Assembly (NCBI RefSeq): GCF_041080625.1 | Contig: NZ_CP163518.1 | Coordinates: forward strand, 2,294,001-2,358,000 | DNA: 64,000 bases | From: Streptomyces sp. CG1 | Lineage (GTDB): Bacteria; Actinomycetota; Actinomycetes; Streptomycetales; Streptomycetaceae | Reading direction: 5' to 3' | Notes under the pieces: model-generated | What the model was told of the DNA's origin: nothing | The model's input: the letters and a program-made list of their open reading frames with translations, nothing else | Databases searched by the model: none | Program-made: the position numbers and the translations under genes | Shown here: positions 33,109 through 42,786 of the stretch, piece by piece | Layout: each line of letters opens with the position of its first letter | Numbering within the stretch: the first letter of the stretch is position 1

Positions 33109-34200
33109 ACCCCAGTACGTGCCCTGCACCATGGCGCGCAGGCTGTCGTGGTGCAGGATCAGTGTGTCCGGGTCCGCCGGGACGGCGAGCTCCCCGAAGT
33201 ACGCCTGGCGGTAGGCGATGCGCAGCATGACGATCGCGTGCCGCAGGGCGGCGTAGAGGGTGTGGAAGTCCATGTCGCGCGGGGTGTGGCCGGTCAGGCG
33301 GGCGTAGCGGGCCTCGACCCGGTCGCGGCGCAGGAAGTCGGGCAGTCCGCGCTGTCCGGAGGCGACCGTGAGGTCGTGGAAGAAGCGGTGCAGATAGATG
33401 GTCCAGCCGAGGTCGACCTCGCGCGGGGCGAGTGCCGCCATCTCCCAGTCCAGGACGGCGACGGGGTCGAAACCGTCGTAGACGATGTTGCCGATGCGTG
33501 CGTCGCCCCAGCTGAGGACGGGTGTGCCGGGATCGCTCGGCCACAGCTCCTCCAGCCGGCCGAAGGCGGACTCGATGAGGGGTGAGCGGGGCAGTCCGTC
33601 GATCACCCAGGCGTAGTAGGCGCGTTGGGCCTTCACATGCCGGCGCAGGGTGTCTCCGGGACCGGGTGGGGTGAGGAACTCGGCCTCGGCCGACGGCACT
33701 TGGTCGTGCAGGCGGGCCAGCAGTGCGACGGTGGCGGCCTCCAGGTGCTCGCGCTCGGCGTCGCCCGCCGCGTGCAGCCAGCTGCCCTCGTAGGTGTACG
33801 GCATGACGTCCGGCGGCACGCGCCCGGCGATCCGCTCCATGACGAAGAACGGCGCCCCGAGCGGGCCCGGATCCTCCTCCAGCCACAGCACGCGGGGCAC
33901 CGGCACGTCCGTGTGCTCGGCGACCAGACGCAGGGTGCGGTACTGGCGGGCCATGTCGTACGAGGGGAAGACGGTGTACGCCGCCGGGTCCGCCGCCAGC
34001 CGCAACGCGCAGGCCTTCCACGGTGCTTCGGGGTGCTCAAGGTCGAACAGCAGGGTCTCGCTGGACATGCCGTTGGAGGCCGGGACGGTGACGCCGGTGG
34101 CCTTGGCGCCGGGCAGCCGGGTGCCGAGCCAGGCGGTGAGGCGGCGGGTCAGCTCTTCTGGGTCGCGGGTGGTGGTGCGGGGACGGGGTGCCGTGGCCAT
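33106..34200 (-). CDS. APH-type phosphotransferase (kinase-like fold)
   Basis: Protein of 364 aa, ATG at 34200. Belongs to the aminoglycoside-phosphotransferase/choline-kinase-like fold. Visible motifs: SNGMSSETLLFDL (nucleotide loop), ACALRLAAD, PVPRVLWLEEDPGPLGAPFFVMERIAGRVPPDVMPY, the catalytic region LSWGDARIGNIVYDGFDPVAVLDWEMAALAPREVDLGW (catalytic D, metal N and D). This is the ACAD10/11-like branch rather than a resistance enzyme. It lies 14 bp after a protein of unknown function on the same strand, with an acyl-CoA dehydrogenase gene beyond. A role in phosphorylating a hydroxyacyl substrate for lipid catabolism is an inference from ACAD10/11. Confidence 0.85.
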   Translation of the reverse strand: MATAPRPRTTTRDPEELTRRLTAWLGTRLPGAKATGVTVPASNGMSSETLLFDLEHPEAPWKACALRLAADPAAYTVFPSYDMARQYRTLRLVAEHTDVPVPRVLWLEEDPGPLGAPFFVMERIAGRVPPDVMPYTYEGSWLHAAGDAEREHLEAATVALLARLHDQVPSAEAEFLTPPGPGDTLRRHVKAQRAYYAWVIDGLPRSPLIESAFGRLEELWPSDPGTPVLSWGDARIGNIVYDGFDPVAVLDWEMAALAPREVDLGWTIYLHRFFHDLTVASGQRGLPDFLRRDRVEARYARLTGHTPRDMDFHTLYAALRHAIVMLRIAYRQAYFGELAVPADPDTLILHHDSLRAMVQGTYWG

Positions 34201-34214
34201 GGCGGGCTCCTCCC

Positions 34215-35321
34215 TCAGGGTGCGACCGAGTCGAAGCCCGTGAAGCCGCTCGGGTCGTGCCGCCCGAACGAGCCGTGTTCGAAGATGCCGTGACCGGTCT
34301 GCCCGTCGAGCCGGAAGCGGGCGGAGTGGTCGGTGACGCCGTAGCCGGCCAGCGGGTGGGGTTGGGTCAGGTCGTAGGTACGGCGGTCGGTCCAGCCGGG
34401 GCCCCGCCAGGTCCCGTGCTGCCAGTCGTCCGCCGGCGGATAGCCCGCGCCGAGCGCGAGTGGTGAGGAGGCCAGGATCTCGACGTCCAGTTTCTGCGGG
34501 CCCCGGGTGTCCCCCAGATGGATGACAGCACGTTCCGGGTGGCGGGTGCCGGAGCGGTAGTCGATCTCCGCCCGGGGCCAGCCCAGTTGGCGGTCGCGGT
34601 GGCCGGGGCGGACCAGGGTGGCGTCGTTCAGGGAGCGGTAACCGTCGGCGTCCTCCTGGGTGATGACCATCAGGAAGCGGTCCGTGAAGCGGACCGGGCA
34701 CCAGATCCAGTGGAAGCCCTCGGCGGGATGGTCGGCGGCGAGCCGCCCGCCGTCCTCGCCCGGCACCGGCCGCACGCCCCAGCTGCGGTCCCGGGTGCCG
34801 GTCCAGTCGTCCGCGGTGACCCGGAACTCCGCTCCCGCGGCCCGTATCACGCCCTCGGCGGTGCCGGCCTGCACGTAGCGGCGGCCCTCCAGGGTGAGCC
34901 GGTCGCCTCGGCGCTGCACATGGCGCGGCTCCCAGAGGGCGGGGAAGGCGGCCGTCCAGGTGAGGTCGTACGACAGCTGCTCGTCCTCGCAGATCAGGCG
35001 CAGTTCCTCGAGCGGCCGCGGGACCTCGATGCGCAGCGGGCCGACGGCGAGCCGCATCCGGTCCCCGCCCAGGGCGTCCGAGGCGCGGACGGCGTGCAGG
35101 ATGTCGCCGGTGCGCAGGGTGGCGTAGGCGTCGATCACGCCCAGGTTGGGGTAGACGCCGAGGCCGAGGATGAGCAGGGCGCGGCCGGCGTGGTCGAAGA
35201 CGTGGAAGATGCAGCGGTCGTAGGCGTTGCGGTCGCCCGTCGCCACGTGCTTCATGGACAGTGGTACCTGGTGCACCGGGTACTCGTCGAGCGGTACGGG
35301 ACGGTCGTCGGCCACGGGCAC
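34215..35321 (-). CDS. Conserved protein of unknown function paired with APH kinase
   Basis: Protein of 368 aa from GTG 35321 with AGGGGG just upstream. Predominantly beta-strand with many aromatic residues (FHVFDHAGRALLILGLGVYPNLGVIDAYATLR, FHWIWCPVRFTDRFLMVITQEDADGYRSLNDA, LTQPHPLAGYGVTDHSARFRLDGQTGHGIFEHGSFG), which suggests a double beta-barrel/lipocalin-like fold similar to hydroxyneurosporene-synthase-type proteins. No catalytic motif is recognised. The 14-bp spacing to the APH-type gene suggests a two-gene unit. Confidence 0.75.
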   Translation of the reverse strand: MPVADDRPVPLDEYPVHQVPLSMKHVATGDRNAYDRCIFHVFDHAGRALLILGLGVYPNLGVIDAYATLRTGDILHAVRASDALGGDRMRLAVGPLRIEVPRPLEELRLICEDEQLSYDLTWTAAFPALWEPRHVQRRGDRLTLEGRRYVQAGTAEGVIRAAGAEFRVTADDWTGTRDRSWGVRPVPGEDGGRLAADHPAEGFHWIWCPVRFTDRFLMVITQEDADGYRSLNDATLVRPGHRDRQLGWPRAEIDYRSGTRHPERAVIHLGDTRGPQKLDVEILASSPLALGAGYPPADDWQHGTWRGPGWTDRRTYDLTQPHPLAGYGVTDHSARFRLDGQTGHGIFEHGSFGRHDPSGFTGFDSVAP

Positions 35322-35450
35322 CCCCTGAGCGATGGTCGGCTGACGGTATGTCAGATGAGCTCAGGAGGCCAGAGCGCGGACGGGACACCTGAACTGACGC
35401 CCGATTCCGGCAGGCGGTGACCTGTCCGGCCCGTTCCGCGTTGCCCAGGT

Positions 35451-35693
35451 ATGACCCCCACGTACTGGGCCACCGGGCGTCAGAGCCGCGTCTTCGTCCC
35501 CCGCCCCGCAGAATCGCTTCGGCCGCCCGTGCCGCAGGACCCGCCCATCTACCTCGATCTCATGCGGATCTGGGCCGACCGGGGCCGGACCCTGCCGGGC
35601 CGCCACGACCCGGAGTGGATCAGGCTGGCGGCTCCGACGGTCCGCACGGGGCAGTTCAGCGAGCTTCGGGTCCCGCCACGTGACGGGCGATGA
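35451..35693 (+). CDS. Small hypothetical protein
   Basis: Frame of 80 codons from ATG 35451 with a weak CCAGG upstream. The sequence around PPIYLDLMRIWADRGRTLPGRHDPEWIRLAAP looks like a small Streptomyces protein type with a conserved GRTLPGRHDPEW core. It is divergent from the unknown-function gene and its 3' end overlaps the convergent acyl-CoA dehydrogenase gene by 38 bp. Function unknown; the start could be further downstream. Confidence 0.5.
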   Translation: MTPTYWATGRQSRVFVPRPAESLRPPVPQDPPIYLDLMRIWADRGRTLPGRHDPEWIRLAAPTVRTGQFSELRVPPRDGR

Positions 35694-36828
35694 CCATCCG
35701 CTGGATCTGGTTGGTGCCCTCGACGATCTGCAGGACCTTGGCCTCGCGCATATAGCGCTCGGCCGGGAAGTCGGCGGTGTAGCCGTACCCGCCGAGTATC
35801 TGCACGGCGTCCGTCGTGACCTTCATGGCCGCGTCGGTGCAGTGCAGCTTGGCCATGGCGGCCTGCTTGGCGAACGGCTTGCCCGCGTCACGCAGCCGAG
35901 CCGCGGCGAGATAGAGCGCTCGGCCGGCCTCGATCTGGGTGGCCATGTCGGCGATCATGAAGCGCAGCCCCTGGAAGTCGGCGATGGGGCGCCCGAACTG
36001 ACTGCGCCGGGTGGCGTAGCCGACCGCCTCGTCCAGCGCGGCCTGGGCGAGGCCGATCGCGCAGGCCGCGATGCCGAGCCGCCCGGAGTCCAGGGCGGAC
36101 AGGGCGATGAAGAAGCCCTGTCCCTCCTCGCCGAGCCGCCGGTCGTCGCCGACCCGGACGCCGTCGAAGTGGACCTGGGCGGTGGGTGAGCCCTTCATGC
36201 CCATCTTCTTCTCGGGCGCCGCCCCGCTCAGGCCCGGCGCGTCACCGGGGACCAGGAAGGCGGTGATCCCGCGCGGGCCGTCCTCGCCGGTGCGGGTCAT
36301 GACGGTGTAGAAGTCGGCGATGCCGCCGTGCGTGATCCAGGCCTTGGTGCCGTTGATCACCCAGTCGTCGCCCTCCCGGACGGCTCTCGTCCGCAGTGAG
36401 GCGGCGTCGGAGCCCGAGGACGGCTCGGAGAGGCAGTACGCGCCGAGCAGGCCGCCGCCGAGCATGGCGGGCAGATGCTCGACCTGCTGCTGCTTGGTGC
36501 CGTAGGTGGCGAGGGCGTAGGAGGCGAGGGTGTGCACGCTGACGCCGAGGCCCACGGTGAGCCGCGCGGCGGCCAGCTCCTCCAGGACCTGGAGATAGAC
36601 CTCGTAGGGCTGGTCACCGCCGCCGTACTCGGAGTCGTACGGCAGGCCGAGCAGGCCGGACTCGGAGAGCAGGGTGAAGACCTCGCGCGGGAAGCGGCCC
36701 GCGTCCTCCTCCTCGGCGGCCCTCGGCGCTATCTCGCGCTGGGCGATGTTCCGGACGAGGGCGAGCAGATCCCGCGCCTCCTCCGTCGGCAGCTGACGCT
36801 CCACCGGCTGCGGGTCGCGGTCGGACAT
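35656..36828 (-). CDS. Acyl-CoA dehydrogenase
   Basis: FAD enzyme of 390 aa, ATG at 36828. Family signatures: AYCLSEPSSGSDAASLRTRAV (ACADS signature 1), WVINGTKAWITHGGIADFYTVMTRT, and near the C-terminus the second signature QILGGYGYTADFPAERYMREAKVLQIVEGTNQIQRMVIAR, where the catalytic Glu lies in IVEGTNQIQ. Acts in beta-oxidation or branched-chain acyl-CoA breakdown. It stands alone on the minus strand with a 3' overlap on a small plus-strand gene. Substrate chain length cannot be told. Confidence 0.93.
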   Translation of the reverse strand: MSDRDPQPVERQLPTEEARDLLALVRNIAQREIAPRAAEEEDAGRFPREVFTLLSESGLLGLPYDSEYGGGDQPYEVYLQVLEELAAARLTVGLGVSVHTLASYALATYGTKQQQVEHLPAMLGGGLLGAYCLSEPSSGSDAASLRTRAVREGDDWVINGTKAWITHGGIADFYTVMTRTGEDGPRGITAFLVPGDAPGLSGAAPEKKMGMKGSPTAQVHFDGVRVGDDRRLGEEGQGFFIALSALDSGRLGIAACAIGLAQAALDEAVGYATRRSQFGRPIADFQGLRFMIADMATQIEAGRALYLAAARLRDAGKPFAKQAAMAKLHCTDAAMKVTTDAVQILGGYGYTADFPAERYMREAKVLQIVEGTNQIQRMVIARHVAGPEAR

Positions 36829-37039
36829 GGCGTCGTGTCTCCTCCCTGGTCGGGCACCGGCGGTCTGGCCCGTCGGGTGGGGGCGGCTCCGCCTGGTCTT
36901 TCCTGAGGCCGAAGGCGCCCGCTCCCGGGTCTCGGAAGCGGCTGACCAGCGGCTGTGCGCTGTGAGTATGCCCGATCAGCGACCTCCCGTCACCAGTTAA
37001 CGACCGCTTACTTCAAGAATCCAGTCGGAACCTTCCGAG

Positions 37040-37075
37040 CCATCGGAATCGCCATCGGGATCACCATCGAAGACC
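37040..37075. repeat. Three imperfect 12-bp direct repeats upstream of chiD promoter
   Basis: CCATCGGAATCG, CCATCGGGATCA and CCATCGAAGACC follow each other without gaps, ending 23 bp before the first chitinase-promoter repeat. They might be binding sites or chance low-complexity. The remainder of 36829-37039 shows no gene. Confidence 0.35.
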
Positions 37076-37097
37076 CCACCGAAGCCGTCGCCGAAAT

Positions 37098-37138
37098 TGG
37101 TCCGAACCATTGACGGAGTGGTCTAGTCCTCCTACTGT
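37098..37138 (+). promoter_or_regulatory. Chitinase-type promoter with paired repeats and DasR-like site
   Basis: TGGTCCGAACC (37098-37108) and AGTGGTCTAGTCC (37117-37129) flank and overlap a -35 TTGACG at 37110-37115, with -10 TACTGT at 37133-37138 (17-bp spacer). Paired direct repeats over the -35 are the known control element for chitin induction and glucose repression of Streptomyces chitinase genes, and the second repeat resembles the DasR operator consensus ACTGGTCTAGACCACT. Confidence 0.8.
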
Positions 37139-37207
37139 GCATGACCAACGCTTTACCGCGTTCATGCCAATCGGCGCGCGTTCCCCTCCCCCACGAGGAG
37201 ACACCCG

Positions 37208-38440
<1,233 letters not shown>

Positions 38441-38467
38441 AGCCTGTCCTGGCCCCCTGGGCAGGGG

Positions 38468-38505
38468 ACCTGGGAGCGGGGGACCACGAGCCCCCGCTCC
38501 CAGGT
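38468..38505. terminator. 15-bp perfect hairpin between chiD and TetR gene
   Basis: ACCTGGGAGCGGGGG and its exact complement separated by an 8-nt loop. It lies between two convergent genes and should stop transcription from both sides. Confidence 0.85.
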
Positions 38506-38508
38506 GTG

Positions 38509-39162
38509 TCAGGCGTCGCGGCGGGCCGGCTGCGGCGCCGGGTAGGCCGGGTCCAGTTCCTCGACGGCGCGCAGGGCTCCGCCGAGGGTCTTCACCAGAA
38601 GGTCGCGCATGGTGTCGCGGGACAGCTCGGGGTGGTCGATCCAGTCCAGGGTCGCGCCCTCCACGCTGCACACCCAGGAGAGCAGGCCCATCCGGGGCAG
38701 CGGAGCGATGTCACTGCGGCCGTAGGCCCCTTCGGCGATCGTGGCGATGATCGCCTCGCGCACGCCGTCCCGGATGGAGTGCACCTCGGCGTCGAAGCCG
38801 ACGCCGCCGCTGACGATGGTGCGGTACGCGGCCTGGTGGTGCTCGGCGTAGCGCAGATAGCCGTCGATGGTGCGGTGGACGCGGTCCACGGCGGGCAGCT
38901 CCAGCCCGCTCGCGGCGGAGGTGACCAGATCGGCGACGGAGTCCTGGACGATCGCCAGGTAATAGCCGCGCTTGGACTGGAAGTAGTAGTAGATCAGCCC
39001 CTTGGCGACATGCGCCTGGCGGGCGATGTCGTCCATGGACAGCGCGTCGTAGGACGTGTCGGCGAACAACTTCCGCCCGATGGCGATGAGTTCGGCGCGA
39101 CGGGCCAGCGAGCGCTCGGTGCCGCGCATCCGGGGACGGACGGCGGCACGCTGATGCGGCAT
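38509..39162 (-). CDS. TetR-family transcriptional regulator
   Basis: Regulator of about 217 aa. The HTH is clear: RAELIAIGRKLFADTSYDALSMDDIARQAHVAKGLIYYYFQSKRGYYLAIV. The C-terminal ligand domain has no identifiable specificity. ATG at 39162 (MPHQRAAVRPRMRG) is chosen because a palindrome suitable as operator lies just upstream; an ATG at 39201 would place the operator immediately before the start. Neither has a good ribosome-binding site. Its target is unknown; autoregulation is likely. Confidence 0.85.
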   Translation of the reverse strand: MPHQRAAVRPRMRGTERSLARRAELIAIGRKLFADTSYDALSMDDIARQAHVAKGLIYYYFQSKRGYYLAIVQDSVADLVTSAASGLELPAVDRVHRTIDGYLRYAEHHQAAYRTIVSGGVGFDAEVHSIRDGVREAIIATIAEGAYGRSDIAPLPRMGLLSWVCSVEGATLDWIDHPELSRDTMRDLLVKTLGGALRAVEELDPAYPAPQPARRDA

Positions 39163-39206
39163 ATTCAATTTCGACCCTGTTCCAGGCGGTCGGCGGGACA
39201 TCCGCA

Positions 39207-39222
39207 GTATGTCAGAACATGC
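39207..39222. promoter_or_regulatory. Imperfect palindrome, probable TetR operator
   Basis: GTATGT-CAGA-ACATGC has arms matching at five of six positions and sits 45 bp upstream of the preferred TetR start. Confidence 0.4.
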
Positions 39223-39254
39223 CGCACACGTGAGCGGTCGCGCGAGCAGTGGAG

Positions 39255-39395
39255 TCAGAGCAGGCCGAGCTGGGTCACGAGCATCGCGAGGACCGCCACG
39301 AGGACCCAGCCCATGACGTGCTCGAGGATCTTCGGGCCGTCTTCCTGGGGGCCGCCGGTGCGGGCGCGGGTGGCGGTGGCCGGGTGTGCGGTCAT
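39255..39395 (-). CDS. 46-aa single-pass membrane protein
   Basis: Short frame starting at ATG 39395 (MTAHPATATRARTGG). A charged N-terminal half with QEDGPKILEHVMG is followed by one membrane helix, WVLVAVLAMLVTQLGLL, reaching the C-terminus. Composition and the sharp soluble-to-membrane boundary support a real tail-anchored-like peptide. The region just upstream is an array of 13-bp tandem repeats, so expression may be specially controlled. Function unknown. Confidence 0.65.
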   Translation of the reverse strand: MTAHPATATRARTGGPQEDGPKILEHVMGWVLVAVLAMLVTQLGLL

Positions 39396-39413
39396 GGTGT
39401 TACTCGCAGAGGT

Positions 39414-39519
39414 CGGACGTACAGAACGGACGTACACAACGGACGTACAGAATGGATGTACGGAACGCATGTACGGATCGGATGTACCGAGCGGACCCTC
39501 ATCCGTCGGATGTACGGAG
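39414..39519. repeat. 13-bp tandem repeat array
   Basis: Six adjacent units of 13 bp (39414-39491), a degenerate spacer (39492-39506) and a further unit (39507-39519). Unit 1 is CGGACGTACAGAA; later units drift to CGGATGTACGGAG. All intact units keep the core GTAC. The array lies directly upstream of the 46-aa membrane protein gene and downstream of the C39-like peptidase gene. A period of 13 is not a multiple of 3, and no frame through it encodes a repeated peptide, which points to a DNA-level or RNA-level role. Confidence 0.85.
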
Positions 39520-39587
39520 CGGGCCCCACCCGTTTGTCCACCTTGCCACCCTCGGCGCCTTTTGCGGTGATGAGCTTGCTCACACGG

Positions 39588-40952
39588 TCAGCGCACACCC
39601 ACCGCCGCGAGCGCCTTGCGCTGGCGCGGGCTCGGGTGGGCCGGGAAGTACAGGTAGCAGACTCCCCCGGTGCCGGAGACGACCTTGCCGGAGGCGTTGT
39701 ACCGCTTGGTGCGCAGCCAGATGTTCTCGAACTCCCGCCGCAGATAGACCCGCCGTACCGCGTCGTCGTCCGGCGAGGCCGGGTCGCCCGCGATCACATC
39801 GCCGTCCGCCGTGAAGCCGATCACGGTCATCAGGTGGCCGGCGGTGCCATAGCCGGCGCCGGTCAGCTCGGTCTTCAGGAACGACTGGGACGTTATGGCG
39901 GGGATGCCGGCCGCGATCAGCGTCTCCAGGTCGGTGAGCGAGGCGAGCCGGGTGACCACGCCCTGGAGTCCCTGGAACGTGGCCGCGTAGGCCGCGTTGA
40001 ACGGCCAGTTCCCGCAGCCCTCGTACTGGTAGTCGTAGGTGAAGCGGGCCGCGTTGTCGACCTGCGGGTCGGCGTAGGAGGGGTCCACCCAGGCGAGCTG
40101 CTCGGGGGTGAGCCGGCCGCCCCAGTACTCGACGATCATCTGCGAGGAGGTGGGGCTGCACCAGGCCTCGCCGCCGTTGTCGTACTGCGGGTACTGACCC
40201 TTGTGGATCTCCTGCGAGTAGCGCGGGACGGACAGTTCCTGGGCGAGGCCGGGGACGGAGGCCTGCACGGTGAAGCGGTCGGGGACGTCGGAGCCCATGG
40301 CGCCGAGCCGCCACACGGTGGGGGTCAGGTGCGTGCCGGGCTTGCGGTAGAGGGTGAGGCGCAGCCGGTACGACGTCAGGCGCAGGCCGGTGCTCGCGTC
40401 GTCGATGGCGAAGGTGTCGGTCGAGACGGCGCTCTTGCCGTCGCTCTGGCCGTCCACCGAGGTCCGCTTGATGTCCTGGTCACCTGCCGCCCAGCGGCCC
40501 ATCACGTACCAGGGGGTCTCGGTGCCGTCGGAGTACGTGCCCCGCAGCTCGACCTGGAGCCAGGTGCCGTCGGGGGTGTGCGCGTTCCAGGAGGCGACGA
40601 CCTCGGTGGCGGGGACGGTGAGCCGGTGCACCGGGGAGGTCCAGACGGCGTACTCCCAGGTGGCGGTCGTGCCGGTGTGCGGGTCGGTGTAGTCGCTGCG
40701 GCCGGCGGGGGCGCCGATGACCACGCCGGGGCGGGCGCCGGAGACGGCGCGGGTGCCCTGGGCGGTGCCTAGGCGCCACTCGCGGTACGTGGTCCAGGCG
40801 TGGTAGTCGATCGGGCGGGCCTGCGCCGGGGCGGTGTCGTCGGCGTCGGGGCGCTGCGCGGTGGCGGCAGCGGGGACCGTACCGCCGGCCACCGCCGCGG
40901 CGACGGCGACGGCGAGGACGGTTCTGCGGGACGGCTGCTGGGCTCTGCTCAT
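39588..40952 (-). CDS. Secreted C39-like papain-fold peptidase
   Basis: Protein of 454 aa from ATG 40952. N-terminus SRRTVLAVAVAAAVAGGTVPAAATA is a twin-arginine-like or Sec signal peptide. Residues about 40-235 form a beta-rich region (TATWEYAVWTSPVHRLTVPATEVVASWNAHTPDGTWLQVELRG). The C-terminal domain is peptidase C39-like: catalytic Cys in NGGEAWCSPTSSQMIVEYWGG, His in GTAGHLMTVIGFTADGDVI and Asp/Asn in AGDPAS. It should act outside the cell on peptides or cell-wall-linked proteins. A 13-bp repeat array follows its stop. Confidence 0.87.
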   Translation of the reverse strand: MSRAQQPSRRTVLAVAVAAAVAGGTVPAAATAQRPDADDTAPAQARPIDYHAWTTYREWRLGTAQGTRAVSGARPGVVIGAPAGRSDYTDPHTGTTATWEYAVWTSPVHRLTVPATEVVASWNAHTPDGTWLQVELRGTYSDGTETPWYVMGRWAAGDQDIKRTSVDGQSDGKSAVSTDTFAIDDASTGLRLTSYRLRLTLYRKPGTHLTPTVWRLGAMGSDVPDRFTVQASVPGLAQELSVPRYSQEIHKGQYPQYDNGGEAWCSPTSSQMIVEYWGGRLTPEQLAWVDPSYADPQVDNAARFTYDYQYEGCGNWPFNAAYAATFQGLQGVVTRLASLTDLETLIAAGIPAITSQSFLKTELTGAGYGTAGHLMTVIGFTADGDVIAGDPASPDDDAVRRVYLRREFENIWLRTKRYNASGKVVSGTGGVCYLYFPAHPSPRQRKALAAVGVR

Positions 40953-41130
40953 GGGCGCGAATACCCCCAGGTGTCCGGGTCGGGGCTGGGCTGCTGCACG
41001 GTTTTTCGCCAACTATGGAGCAGGCGGCATGGCCCTGCCAGCACTTCGGCGCATGCGGCGCGATGAATATTGGTCTGGGCCACTGTAAGGACGGCTGAGG
41101 GTGAGTTTCGCCCGCCCGCGCCGGGCGGGG

Positions 41131-41180
41131 TGCCGCAGGGGGAACTGTGCGAGCAACCCCCACGCACCCCCACCCGGGCA
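41131..41180 (+). repeat. Intergenic repeat copy B, terminator-like
   Basis: Shares GGGGAACTGTGCGAGCA and CCCCCACGCACCC with copy C at 46942-46996. GGGG...CTG can pair with CAA/G...CCCC as a hairpin. It lies just beyond the stop of the APC permease on the minus strand. Confidence 0.55.
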
Positions 41181-41198
41181 CGGCGAGCACCCACCCCG

Positions 41199-42740
41199 TC
41201 AGATGAGATCCATCGCCGCGACCTCGTCGGGGCGGCCATAGCTGATCGGCCCCTGGAAGCGGCGGCGGGCCGTGGCGAACCACCACACCGTCGCCACGAC
41301 CAGGACCGCGGCCAGCGCGATCGGTGCGTAGTTGAAGGAGTCGACGGTGATCGGCGAGGCCTGCGGCAGCATGAACAGGACGCTGCTGAGCACGATCCAG
41401 ATCACCGCGAGCCAGCCGACCGGCCGGCCCCAGCGGCCCAGGTGCCACGGGCCGGGCTGGAACTCGTCACCGAGCCGCAGCCGCAGGAAGATCGGCACGG
41501 CGTAGGCGAGGAACAGGCCGACCACATTGACGCTGACGATCGCGGTGAAGGCGGTGTGCGACCACCAGCCCGGCACGACCAGGGCCAGCGAGCAGACCAC
41601 CGCGAGCCACACCGCCTTCACGGGCGTACGGGTGCGCGGTGAGACGGAGTGCCACCAGCGGGAGCCGGGCATGGCGCCGTCGCGGGAGAACGCGAAGATC
41701 TGCCGGGTGTTGCTGGTGAGGTTGGCGAGACCGCAGAAGAGCATCGCGCCGATGACGATGAGCAGCATCACCTTGGCCGTGCCGAGTCCGAGGCCGTCGA
41801 TGAGAATCTGGACCGGCGGCGCATCCGAACCGGCCACCTTGGCGTAGTCGCCAATGCTATAGACCAATGCCAGCATCAGGATCAGGCCGGTGATCGCCGA
41901 ATAGCCGATGGCACGCGTGATCCCCTTGGGCGCGTTGACCGTCGCGTGGACCGTTTCCTCGGACATGTGGAAGCTGCCGTCGAACCCGGTGAACGTCCAG
42001 CTCGCCACCAGCAGGCCGAGCATGCCGCCGTAAAGCCCGTTCGTGAAGCCGGTGTTGTTCTCGAAATGGGTCACGAACGACGCCGGCTGATGGTGATCGG
42101 GCATCACTATGAGTGCGCCCACGATCACGACGAGTCCGACCAGCAGCCACCACACGGAAATGCGGTTCAGTACGGCGACGAGCTGGACGGTGTAGGTGTT
42201 GGCGAGGCCCTGCACGACGATGATCAGGGCCGTGATCAGCACCGTCTGGTGCGCGGTCGGCTGGTAGGAGGGCCACTGCAGATGCATGAAGGCCTGGATG
42301 AAGGTGGCGGCCGCATACCCGGTGGCGGCGGTGCCGCCGATCTGGCCGACGAAGTTCAGCCAGCCCGTGAACCAGGACCAGGCGCCCTTGTGCCGCTTTG
42401 CAAGTTTACCGGCGGAGAAATACAGGGCGCCGCTCGTCGGAAAAGCCGAGGCGACTTCCGCCATGGCCGCACCGATGAGCAGCACCATGACACAGACGCC
42501 GATCCAGCCGAATACGAGAATGCGGGGGCCACCCGCGTTCATACCGAATCCGAAGGACGAGAAAATACCCGAGAGGATATTGATGATGGTGAACGAGATC
42601 GCGAAATTGTCGAACGCCTGGAAGCGCCGGGTGAGTTTCCGCGGATAGCCCATCGCATGCAGGGTCGCGTCATCGTCGAGCAGGACCGCGTCTTCTCCCG
42701 CGCGGGCCTTCGCCCGTGGGGTCGACATCCGTTCCGACAC
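41199..42740 (-). CDS. APC-family amino acid permease
   Basis: Membrane transporter of about 513 aa with 12 helices; GTG at 42740 is preferred because AAAGG lies 7 nt upstream (an ATG four codons later is possible). Family marks: YPRKLTRRFQAFDNFAISFTIINILSGIFSSFGFGMNAGGPRILVFGW, WTFTGFDGSFHMSEET, SNTRQIFAFSRDGAMPGSRWWHSVSPRTRTPVKAVWL and WHLGRWGRPVGWLAVIW. It resembles GABA/amino-acid/choline permeases of the BAT1/GabP-like branch. It is an intact relative of the interrupted permease at 3700-5271, though diverged. It is followed 46 bp upstream in transcription by a TTA-containing helical-repeat gene on the same strand. Confidence 0.9.
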   Translation of the reverse strand: MSERMSTPRAKARAGEDAVLLDDDATLHAMGYPRKLTRRFQAFDNFAISFTIINILSGIFSSFGFGMNAGGPRILVFGWIGVCVMVLLIGAAMAEVASAFPTSGALYFSAGKLAKRHKGAWSWFTGWLNFVGQIGGTAATGYAAATFIQAFMHLQWPSYQPTAHQTVLITALIIVVQGLANTYTVQLVAVLNRISVWWLLVGLVVIVGALIVMPDHHQPASFVTHFENNTGFTNGLYGGMLGLLVASWTFTGFDGSFHMSEETVHATVNAPKGITRAIGYSAITGLILMLALVYSIGDYAKVAGSDAPPVQILIDGLGLGTAKVMLLIVIGAMLFCGLANLTSNTRQIFAFSRDGAMPGSRWWHSVSPRTRTPVKAVWLAVVCSLALVVPGWWSHTAFTAIVSVNVVGLFLAYAVPIFLRLRLGDEFQPGPWHLGRWGRPVGWLAVIWIVLSSVLFMLPQASPITVDSFNYAPIALAAVLVVATVWWFATARRRFQGPISYGRPDEVAAMDLI

Positions 42741-42786
42741 AGATCGGCCTTTCTCTCGAGGGGGGTGGAAAGGGGACGAACAGGGG

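Noticed and set aside
39414..39519. CRISPR array
   Set aside because: Units are 13 bp and contiguous without unique spacers, and no cas genes are present.
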